Below, piece by piece: positions 34,603-41,493 of a stretch of DNA of 48,201 bases. The position numbers were made by a program, and so were the translations under genes. The first letter of the stretch is position 1. Each line of letters opens with the position of its first letter. The notes below the pieces were generated by a model. It saw only the letters and a list, made by a program, of their open reading frames with translations. It made no database searches and had not been told where the DNA came from. Source of the stretch: an uncultured Selenomonadaceae bacterium (GTDB lineage Bacteria > Bacillota > Negativicutes > Selenomonadales > Selenomonadaceae); assembly GCA_945637225.1 (NCBI GenBank), contig CALZDE010000001.1:1-48201 (forward strand). Direction: 5' to 3'.

Positions 34603-36577
34603 CAATATTAATAGTCTTGTTAATGCCTGCTGAATCTTTCACCTTAAATAAATTGTCCCTTAACATCTGGCTTGCCGTAAATGTAAAACTGTAGCCAAAA
34701 ACTACAATGTGCTCCGCCATAAAGCCATTGTCTGTATCAAGGGCACCATAAAGAGCCTTCATCTGTTCTTCACCAAAGCCCTCACGTATAAGGTAAAGAT
34801 GATTACCACAATGATATGCTGTATATCCTGCCAAATCCAGCTCCTGCACCTCTGGCATAAAACCGTAGCCGTCATGAACAAGATAGGTAGTCAAGACAGT
34901 AGACAAGCCAAATCTGTTTAGCATGTGGTCTTCTTCATCAAGCAAAATCTCCTGTGGAGAATTTAGTTTCTCATACCACTCATCTAGCTTATCAATAAAA
35001 CTATCGTCAAAATCCTGCAAGGTGTAGTGCTTAAAACCTAAGTCAGCAGTAGTATCTGGATTTTCTTCACGAAGCTTCTTCGCTGCACGAATTATGCGCT
35101 CCTGCCCTATCTGGTCAATGGTTCTAAAGCCTGCTTTATAGGCAGATGTACTATCTTTCAATAATTCTGGCAACTGCACAATTATAATTTGCCTATTAGT
35201 TCCATCTTGAATATTCGTCCTTAACACTGCCTCTGCTGTCGATGATGAGCCCCCAAAAAAATCCAAAACAATATCATTATCTGATGTGCTAATCTGTATA
35301 AATTGTTTCATTAATTCTATTGGTTTAGGATGATCAAACATCTTTTTATCAAAAACATTGTTTAAGTCCTTCGTAGCATTATCATTGGAATATATCGTTT
35401 CTGTTAATGCCAAAGTTGACAAGCATTTTGTTCTATCAGAGTAGTCAATAAAATACCCCTCATCATTTTCATCTATGGTAGCCTTCTGATATGTCTTTGT
35501 ATATATTCTCTTACCATTTCTACTCTTTTTTATTACTATAAATCCATTTTCATAGCCAAATTTGAATTTTTCCTTACTCCAACGCCATGCCCAATCAGCA
35601 GTATCATATATACCGTTCTGACGCTCCTCGTAGTCCTCTTTTGATGAACCTGCATAGAAAGTTTCCCCCTCTATTTCTATAGGATAATCTAAACTTGGAC
35701 TATACTGTAAACTATCGTAATCTAATGTTTGATTTAATTTATAATATCCACGTTCTTCAAAGAATTCATCTTTATGTTTAAAACCTTTATCATTATGTTT
35801 AACAGGATATAATTTTATCTCTGCAGATTTAGAATAAACATTAACATAATCATGGTTTAAGGCAACAACATCTGATGATTTACCACCTTTTTTTGTTATA
35901 CGGGTAAATGTAGCAATAAAATTCTCCTCGCCAAACACACTATCGCACAAGAGTTTAAGATTTGCCTGCTCATTATCATCTATACTAATGAAAATTACGC
36001 CGTCCTTACTGAGCAAATCCCTAGCTAACAGAAGACGAGGATACATAAAAGTAAGCCATGCCGAGTGAGATGCACTGCCACGAGAAGTCATGCTCATCAG
36101 TCGTTCTGCTTCACTCTCGCTGATGTTGAGCTTTTCCATAAGGCTCTCTACTGTAAAAGTAAACTTATCCTTGTAAATAAAACCATCCGAACCAGTGTTA
36201 TAAGGTGGGTCGATATATATACATTTAACAGCACCCTCATAGGATTTCAGCATATGCTTCAGAGCATCGAGATTATCACCTGAAATATAGATATTTTTGC
36301 TGTCCTTATTCTCCGGCTTATTATTATGTTCCTCATCAGGCTGTATTACTGTAGTAGTTTCTAGTGAAGCCAGCATACGAGCGTAGTTTTTGCCGAGAAA
36401 ATTAAGTTCATAACCTTCATCACGAATATTTATTTCTTTTTTTAAAATCCCTTTGAAGGTCTCCATGCTAAAGTTACCAGCAACATCAAAACACTGAGGA
36501 AACATTTCCTTAAGTTTCTGTATATCTCTGCTATTCGCTCCAATATTTTCATTCTCCATTACAGCATCTCTTATCAT
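34589..36577 (-). CDS. Type III DNA methyltransferase subunit Mod
   Basis: About 662 residues from the ATG at 36577, with AAAGG 8 nt upstream; the frame-opening GTG at 36586 lies in the ribosome site. Beta-class adenine methyltransferase order: catalytic DPPYNTGSDGF at residues 123 onward, then SAM-binding VLDFFGGSSSTAEAV at about 437-451. The region between (about residues 210-420) should hold the target-recognition domain and is markedly AT-richer than the flanks, as expected for exchangeable specificity modules. Its ATG overlaps the TGA of the precorrin-2 dehydrogenase gene (ATGA), giving translational coupling. No simple repeat suggestive of phase variation was seen. Confidence 0.93.
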   Translation of the reverse strand: MIRDAVMENENIGANSRDIQKLKEMFPQCFDVAGNFSMETFKGILKKEINIRDEGYELNFLGKNYARMLASLETTTVIQPDEEHNNKPENKDSKNIYISGDNLDALKHMLKSYEGAVKCIYIDPPYNTGSDGFIYKDKFTFTVESLMEKLNISESEAERLMSMTSRGSASHSAWLTFMYPRLLLARDLLSKDGVIFISIDDNEQANLKLLCDSVFGEENFIATFTRITKKGGKSSDVVALNHDYVNVYSKSAEIKLYPVKHNDKGFKHKDEFFEERGYYKLNQTLDYDSLQYSPSLDYPIEIEGETFYAGSSKEDYEERQNGIYDTADWAWRWSKEKFKFGYENGFIVIKKSRNGKRIYTKTYQKATIDENDEGYFIDYSDRTKCLSTLALTETIYSNDNATKDLNNVFDKKMFDHPKPIELMKQFIQISTSDNDIVLDFFGGSSSTAEAVLRTNIQDGTNRQIIIVQLPELLKDSTSAYKAGFRTIDQIGQERIIRAAKKLREENPDTTADLGFKHYTLQDFDDSFIDKLDEWYEKLNSPQEILLDEEDHMLNRFGLSTVLTTYLVHDGYGFMPEVQELDLAGYTAYHCGNHLYLIREGFGEEQMKALYGALDTDNGFMAEHIVVFGYSFTFTASQMLRDNLFKVKDSAGINKTINIDVRY

Positions 36578-37209
36578 TTCATACACCTTTCCACCAGCTG
36601 TTCCGCCTGTTCCAGTTCACCCGCACGAATAAAATCTAATAGCATTTCACCATTTTCATCTACTAATTTATGCCAAAATTTTTCTCGTTTTTTTGTATCT
36701 TTAACTTTTTCTTTTAAAGTATTACGTAAATCTTCCTGAATAGCAAGCCATTTGCCAAAATCCTCACCATATTGCTTTTCTAAATCCTTCCTCATAAGAC
36801 GGGAAAAAGCAGGACTGCCACCGCCAGTAGAAACTGTCAGAAGCATATCTCCCCGATGAACACTGGATGGTACCTGAAAATCGCAGTCTTCCTTATCCGT
36901 AGCACTGTTTACCAAAGCACCTATGCTATGAGCCTCATCTGCCGCCTGCCTGTTTACCATAGCAGAATCCGTTGCACAAAATACTAAATGCGCCCCTAAA
37001 AGCATATTCTTGCCAACCTGAAATGGCTCTTTGCACCAAAAGATATCCTTTTTTTGCCAAAGCTCCGTAAGCTCAGGTACTATCTCAGGAGCAATCACAG
37101 TCACCATAGCCCGCTCTGCCAAAAGCCCCCGAATTTTCCTAAGAGCAACACGACCGCCCCCGACCACGAAACAGAGCTTGCCCTCTATACTTAAATTAAT
37201 AGGATACAT
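36574..37209 (-). CDS. Precorrin-2 dehydrogenase / sirohydrochlorin ferrochelatase-like
   Basis: About 211 residues from the ATG at 37209 (AAAGG 6 nt upstream). The CFVVGGGRVALRKIRGL Rossmann motif and VNSATDKEDCDFQVPS block match CysG N-domain/Met8p/SirC proteins; STGGGSPAFSRLMRKDLE is the second conserved block. It oxidises precorrin-2 to sirohydrochlorin using NAD and may insert iron or cobalt. It heads the tetrapyrrole operon and in function belongs beside cobA-hemD, but is separated from hemA by the mod and res genes. Confidence 0.92.
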   Translation of the reverse strand: MYPINLSIEGKLCFVVGGGRVALRKIRGLLAERAMVTVIAPEIVPELTELWQKKDIFWCKEPFQVGKNMLLGAHLVFCATDSAMVNRQAADEAHSIGALVNSATDKEDCDFQVPSSVHRGDMLLTVSTGGGSPAFSRLMRKDLEKQYGEDFGKWLAIQEDLRNTLKEKVKDTKKREKFWHKLVDENGEMLLDFIRAGELEQAEQLVERCMK

Positions 37210-37256
37210 AGCTTGCCTTTCTAAAAAACGAATTGCATTCACTTTTCTAATAACAT

Positions 37257-37262
37257 ATTATA
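37257..37262 (-). promoter_or_regulatory. Possible -10 box of the tetrapyrrole operon
   Basis: TATAAT on the minus strand, about 48 nt before the precorrin-2 dehydrogenase start and after the upstream terminator. No convincing -35 box is found at 16-18 bp. If active, this promoter would drive mod and res as well as the hem genes. Confidence 0.4.
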
Positions 37263-37290
37263 CACCAAATCAATGAATAGTATATCACAT

Positions 37291-37340
37291 AATTAAAAGA
37301 ACGACAATACATCACTGTACTGCCGTTCTCTTTTTTGTTG
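37291..37340. terminator. Terminator after the response regulator gene
   Basis: Arms AGAACGACA (37299-37307) and TGCCGTTCT (37321-37329) pair over 9 bp with one wobble; TTTTAATT follows on the minus strand and CTTTTTT on the plus strand. It isolates the response regulator transcript from the tetrapyrrole operon. Confidence 0.8.
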
Positions 37341-38012
37341 TTATTCAAGGTCTACCATATTATTTTTCAATACATAGATAAGAGCCTGAGTTCTGTCGTT
37401 TACATTTAATTTGCGGAAAATATTGGTTAAATGGTTCTTGACGGTCTTTTCACTGACGAATAACGCCTGTGCTATATCCTGATTGCTGAAACCCTTGGCT
37501 ATACAGCGGAGAACTTCCATCTCACGATTAGTAAGACGCTCATTTCTGCCCTCACGCCACATCTCACGAGCCTTCTCGTTAATATCCTCGCCAATTCTGA
37601 CACTGCCGAAAATACGTTCCTCCAGCTCTGGATAAATATACGTACCGCCATCATGGACAATATGAATTGCCTTTATCAGCATGGAAGGCTCTACGTCCTT
37701 TAACAGATAACCAGACGCACCATTTTTCAGAAGCTCCAATACATAATTATCGCTGTCATGAATAGTCAGGACAATAATTTTTGTCTTGCATCTTGCCGCC
37801 TGAAGCTGACGGGCTACCTCTAAGCCATCTGTTACTGGCATATTCAAATCCAATAAAAGTACATCAGGCTGCATTACCAGTGTCATTCCCAATGCCTTCT
37901 GGCCATCTTCAGCCTCACCGATAACCTCCAGGTCATTTTCAAAATTTAATACTCTCTTGATACCCTGTCTAACAAGTGCGTGGTCATCTGCGATTAAAAT
38001 CTTGATTGCCAT
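37341..38012 (-). CDS. NarL/FixJ-family response regulator
   Basis: About 223 residues from the ATG at 38012 (AAGGAG upstream; the ATG at 38018 is too close to it). The receiver domain has IADDHALVRQG and the phosphoacceptor aspartate D55 in LLLDLNMP. A DegU-like linker leads to a LuxR-type helix-turn-helix (LTNREMEVLRCIAKG, then VSEKTVKNHLTNIFRKL). It should activate or repress target genes on phosphorylation. No histidine kinase gene is in the window. It follows the secretin gene by about 30 nt and is likely cotranscribed with it. Confidence 0.92.
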   Translation of the reverse strand: MAIKILIADDHALVRQGIKRVLNFENDLEVIGEAEDGQKALGMTLVMQPDVLLLDLNMPVTDGLEVARQLQAARCKTKIIVLTIHDSDNYVLELLKNGASGYLLKDVEPSMLIKAIHIVHDGGTYIYPELEERIFGSVRIGEDINEKAREMWREGRNERLTNREMEVLRCIAKGFSNQDIAQALFVSEKTVKNHLTNIFRKLNVNDRTQALIYVLKNNMVDLE

Positions 38013-38043
38013 AAACATTTACTCCTTTTTTTCCGCAAGCCAT

Positions 38044-39141
38044 TTAAACTAGCTTGGCCGTTAGAAAAATCACTATTTCATTCTCAGTACTGCTATTATT
38101 CTTATACGTAAATAATTTCCCTAAAATTGGTATCTCACTCAAAAATGGCACCTTAGAAAATGACTTTGTTTCTTCCTTGCCAATGAGTCCGCCAATCACC
38201 ATAGTTTCCCCATCCTTAAGCCTTACCACAGTATCTGCTGAACGGTTGGAAAACTTGTATGCCCCCATTTCCTCTACATATGAAGGTGTACTTATTTCGG
38301 TATGTACCTTGGCGGTAATATATCCATCATCATTGACATACGGTGTATATCTGAGGATAATGCCTGTCTGCCTATAGGTAAAGGAATTGGTGGTTGTAGA
38401 ATTAGTCACCGAATTAGTGGGGATTGGTACCTCACCGCCGATGTTAATCACAGCTTCCCTTCCCTGAACCGTCATGATATTAGGTCTTGAAAGAACATCT
38501 GCTCTGCCATCACGTGAAAGAGCATCCAGTACAGCCTTTGCATGGAGCTTATCTGAATTTCTAGTTTCTAAATTCAAGCCATCGAAGCTGATACCCATTT
38601 TCTTAGCGGTATTTTTCTCCACAGAGACTATCTTTGCTTCGAGTGAAACCTGCGGTGATGGAACATCCAGCTTATCTATAATTCTCCTGGCATCCTCTGC
38701 CTGACTATTGGTGCCATACATCAGAAGTGCATTAGCCGAGGAATCCGCCCAAAGCTTAATACCATCAGCCTGAAGCTTCACAGCAGATAATATATCCTCT
38801 GAATTGCCATATTTTAGAGGAAAAACGTGTACCGAGCCAAAACCAGCCTCAATAGCTGACCTATTGCTCACTATTATAGTACCATTTTCCTGCACAAATG
38901 ACAAGCCCCTAGCCAATGCAATATAGCGTATAGCATCCTCTGGTGACATATTTTTAATTGCTACCGTCACATTTCCCTGCACACTATCGTCTAAAATCAC
39001 ATTCAGTTTGCCAATACGGGCTGTTGACCGCAGAACCTCACATACATCTCCATCCACTACATTAATTGAAAATGCCAAAACAGGCCGACAAAAAGAAAGC
39101 CCTAACAATGCCAGCAAAAAAACAAACAATATTCTTTTCAT
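38044..39141 (-). CDS. Short secretin (PilQ/GspD family)
   Basis: 365 residues. A signal peptide is clear (hydrophobic FVFLLALLGLSF, cleavage about after PVLA). An STN-like N domain (about 25-95: DDSVQGNVTVAIKNMSPEDA) is followed by a secretin N1-type domain (VHVFPLKYGNSEDILSAV) and the C-terminal secretin domain (about 160-365) with VPFLSEIPILGKLF and the end IVIFLTAKLV. It forms an outer-membrane ring in type II secretion or type IV pili. It is short for PilQ (usually over 500 residues) and lacks AMIN domains. It partners with the PilP/GspC-like gene 12 nt upstream. Confidence 0.88.
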   Translation of the reverse strand: MKRILFVFLLALLGLSFCRPVLAFSINVVDGDVCEVLRSTARIGKLNVILDDSVQGNVTVAIKNMSPEDAIRYIALARGLSFVQENGTIIVSNRSAIEAGFGSVHVFPLKYGNSEDILSAVKLQADGIKLWADSSANALLMYGTNSQAEDARRIIDKLDVPSPQVSLEAKIVSVEKNTAKKMGISFDGLNLETRNSDKLHAKAVLDALSRDGRADVLSRPNIMTVQGREAVINIGGEVPIPTNSVTNSTTTNSFTYRQTGIILRYTPYVNDDGYITAKVHTEISTPSYVEEMGAYKFSNRSADTVVRLKDGETMVIGGLIGKEETKSFSKVPFLSEIPILGKLFTYKNNSSTENEIVIFLTAKLV

Positions 39142-39153
39142 TAATTCGCGCTC

Positions 39154-39759
39154 CTATTTAAGATTAAGAATTTTTTCTTCATCTTCCAAGAGAATCACCG
39201 CAGAAGCTTCATTTACAGAAATAAGAGTTATTCCATCCCTCATTTCACCTGTACCCAAAGCAAACTGCCTGCCCCGCCAGTTAAGGAGAGCGATCCTATC
39301 ATCGCCAGATACCATGACTCCCAACAGCTCAAGGACATCAGTATTCTCTTTTAGAAGCTTGTCATTCTTACCCACAGATGAAGCGCCTTCCACAGCCTTG
39401 CTTCCATTATTCTGCTGAATGACCTGGGTCTTTCCAGCCAAAGCCCCGCTCACTTCGGAATTAGTTTTGCCCTTTAATAAATCATTATCCTGAGCCTTCA
39501 TTTCAGCTTCCACAGGATGACTAGGATTAAAAGGGTCCGCAGGATTCTTATCATTCGCTGCCAGCTTCGCTCCCCGCACTATCAAAACAGGATTCGGCTT
39601 TTTCTCCACGCTATCATCTGCAACCTTTGTCTTGATATCCTCCTCAGACAAAATCTCTTGATACTGCCCGCCCTCGTCAGGACTGCAAAGGTAGAGAGAA
39701 ACCGCCATAATGCCAGCCAAACCAACAGCTAAAGCCTGTGTTTTGTTTTTCTTATTCGT
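39154..39759 (-). CDS. PilP/GspC-like inner-membrane protein, start codon uncertain
   Basis: About 202 residues if translation starts at the ACG at 39759, which lies 9 nt after AAGGAG. One membrane helix follows (ALAVGLAGIMAVSLYLC). The middle (about residues 30-140) is Lys/Asp/Ser-rich and probably disordered. The C terminus is a small PilP/GspC-like beta-domain (VMVSGDDRIALLNWRGRQF, then GITLISVNEASAVI and a final ILNLK). The frame is open to a TTG at 39834, but that codon sits inside an intrinsic terminator and seems wrong; an ATG at 39690 would cut off most of the helix. By position it links an inner-membrane complex to the secretin. Confidence 0.7.
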   Translation of the reverse strand, partial: TNKKNKTQALAVGLAGIMAVSLYLCSPDEGGQYQEILSEEDIKTKVADDSVEKKPNPVLIVRGAKLAANDKNPADPFNPSHPVEAEMKAQDNDLLKGKTNSEVSGALAGKTQVIQQNNGSKAVEGASSVGKNDKLLKENTDVLELLGVMVSGDDRIALLNWRGRQFALGTGEMRDGITLISVNEASAVILLEDEEKILNLK

Positions 39760-39778
39760 AAAAAACCACTCCTTTTTG

Positions 39779-39789
39779 AAATCAGATTT
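39779..39789. repeat. AAATC-N-GATTT palindrome, copy 3
   Basis: Exact 11-mer between the MATE terminator and the ribosome site of the PilP/GspC-like gene. Confidence 0.6.
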
Positions 39790-39794
39790 CAGAA

Positions 39795-39843
39795 AAATTA
39801 AATAAAAAGGGACTGTTACAGGACCAAAGACCAAAACAGCCCC
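39795..39843 (-). terminator. Terminator downstream of the MATE gene
   Basis: On the minus strand GGGGCTGTT (39843-39835) pairs with AACAGTCCC (39817-39809), 9 bp with one wobble, followed by TTTTTATTT. It lies about 80 nt after the MATE stop codon. Confidence 0.75.
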
Positions 39844-39918
39844 ACCTTACATATTATTTTATTCTATAAAACAAGGATTTTTCCTCTTTTTAAACAGAAA
39901 AATTTTTTAATTATTTTA

Positions 39919-39929
39919 AAATCAGATTT
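39919..39929. repeat. AAATC-N-GATTT palindrome, copy 4
   Basis: Exact 11-mer containing the TGA stop codon of the MATE gene. Confidence 0.6.
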
Positions 39930-41328
39930 TGAAGAAATCAACCATGCGTCTTTTAGGCTTTGCTTCCTCCACAGGACCATTCTTTTCCTTATAGACACTT
40001 ATATAATAAGCTATCATCAGAGGAACCGCACTGCCAACCCAAGCGAGAGGATTTGCTACACATACACCAGCATAACCCATCAAATCAGCAAGGAAAAGCG
40101 CCGCACCGCCACGCATGAGAAGCTCCATGACACCAGCCAGCGTAGGAACAAAGCTCTTGCCTACACCCTGCAGGGCATATCTGTAAACAAAAAGCAGTGC
40201 CAAAATCCAGTAGGTAGAGCCTGTAATTTTCAAATAAATATTACCATACTCCAAAGCCTCAGTTTCCTCCGGGCCAACAAAGAGAGAAAGCAGCTCCGTA
40301 CCAAAGAGGATAACCAAAATACCTACAACAACACTGAAGCCAACAGACATTTGAGCGCACTTTCTTACACCCTCACGAATACGGTCAAAGTTTTTAGCAC
40401 CGAAATTCTGAGCCGTATATGCACCAATAGCGATACCAAATGACATCATAGGCATGAGTGCGATAGAGTCAATCTTAGAGGAGGCAGAATAGGAAGCAAT
40501 AGCCGTAGGGCCAAGCTTGTTGAGAGCCATCTGAATAACGAAAATACCCAAGCCAATGATAGAAGCCTGAAAAGCCATAGGCACCGCAACCCTTAAATGA
40601 GCATACATAAACTTCCAGTTATAACGCCAGTCCTTACGGCGGATATGAAGCTCAGGCACATGCTTGTAAATGTAGTAAACTATCATTATGACTGCCGCCA
40701 GCTGAGAAACAACAATGCCCCATGCCGCACCCGGAATACCCCAGCCAAAATACAGCAGGAAAATTGGCTCCAAAACGATGTTAAAAACCAAAGATATGGA
40801 CATAATAGCCGTAGGAACCTTGCTGTTGCCCAGAGCACGAATCAGATTACCGCCTAGAAGCATCATCGCACCAATAGGAATACTTATACAAAAAACATCC
40901 GTAAAGCTAAGAGCATCATCCAATATTTCCGGCGGAGTATTCATAAAAACAAGAACATCCCTGCCAAACGCCCAGCCTAAAATCGCCAAGAAAATACTTA
41001 CACCCAAACAAATCTCTATACAGGTAACCACGCTTCGATGAACACCGTTATGGTCTCCAGCGCCAAATCTCTGTCCTGTAACAATAGTCATACCAGCGGT
41101 AAGGCCCATCATAAAGCCAATTATGAGCATCATGAGGACAAAACCACAGCCCACTGCCGCCAAAGCGTCAACACCAAGGAAACGGCCGACAAGAACGGTA
41201 TCAATAAAACCGTACAGCTGCTGAATAACATTACCTGCAATCAGAGGCATGGCAAAATTCAAGATAAGCTTCGCAGGGTCGCCCTCTGTCATGCTCTTTG
41301 CCTTACTTTTTATATTTGCTTCAGCCAT
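39922..41328 (-). CDS. MATE-family efflux transporter
   Basis: 468 residues with about 12 membrane helices and the MATE N-terminal patterns NFAMPLIAGNVIQQLYGFIDTVLVGRFLG (read in two adjacent blocks) and RALGNSKVPTAIMSISLVFN near residue 165. It exports cationic drugs or metabolites using a Na+ or H+ gradient. The ATG has AGGAGG 8 nt upstream. It is monocistronic: its own promoter and inverted repeats precede it and a terminator follows. The TGA stop lies inside an AAATC-N-GATTT repeat. Confidence 0.93.
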   Translation of the reverse strand: MAEANIKSKAKSMTEGDPAKLILNFAMPLIAGNVIQQLYGFIDTVLVGRFLGVDALAAVGCGFVLMMLIIGFMMGLTAGMTIVTGQRFGAGDHNGVHRSVVTCIEICLGVSIFLAILGWAFGRDVLVFMNTPPEILDDALSFTDVFCISIPIGAMMLLGGNLIRALGNSKVPTAIMSISLVFNIVLEPIFLLYFGWGIPGAAWGIVVSQLAAVIMIVYYIYKHVPELHIRRKDWRYNWKFMYAHLRVAVPMAFQASIIGLGIFVIQMALNKLGPTAIASYSASSKIDSIALMPMMSFGIAIGAYTAQNFGAKNFDRIREGVRKCAQMSVGFSVVVGILVILFGTELLSLFVGPEETEALEYGNIYLKITGSTYWILALLFVYRYALQGVGKSFVPTLAGVMELLMRGGAALFLADLMGYAGVCVANPLAWVGSAVPLMIAYYISVYKEKNGPVEEAKPKRRMVDFFKI

Positions 41329-41370
41329 TTACGAAACCTCCTACCTCAACAAATATAAACACAAAACTAA

Positions 41371-41452
41371 GAGGACTATCACCTATAAGGTAAAAGTCCC
41401 CGTAATCACTAATATTAGTACCATTATACTACAACAATTTACCAAAATGCAA
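41371..41452 (-). promoter_or_regulatory. MATE promoter with palindromic operator and leader inverted repeat
   Basis: Minus-strand -35 TTGCAT (41452-41447), 18-bp spacer, -10 TATAAT (41428-41423). The perfect 12-bp palindrome ACTAATATTAGT at 41408-41419 falls at the expected transcription start. An inverted repeat at 41371-41401 (13-nt arms centred on TATAA, core TTACCT-TAT-AGGTGA) lies in the leader. Either could be an operator for a drug-sensing repressor; the second could also fold as RNA. Confidence 0.55.
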
Positions 41453-41482
41453 GAGAAATTTTTCAAAATAATTAAATAAGCA

Positions 41483-41493
41483 AAATCAGATTT
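41483..41493. repeat. AAATC-N-GATTT palindrome, copy 5
   Basis: Exact 11-mer containing the TGA stop codon of the methyltransferase/glycosyltransferase fusion gene. Confidence 0.6.

Noticed and set aside
31615..36577. Reading the restriction-modification region as a recent mobile insertion with attachment repeats
   Set aside because: No direct repeats, integrase, transposase or tRNA found at either edge; the overlaps argue for an established arrangement, though origin by transfer remains open.
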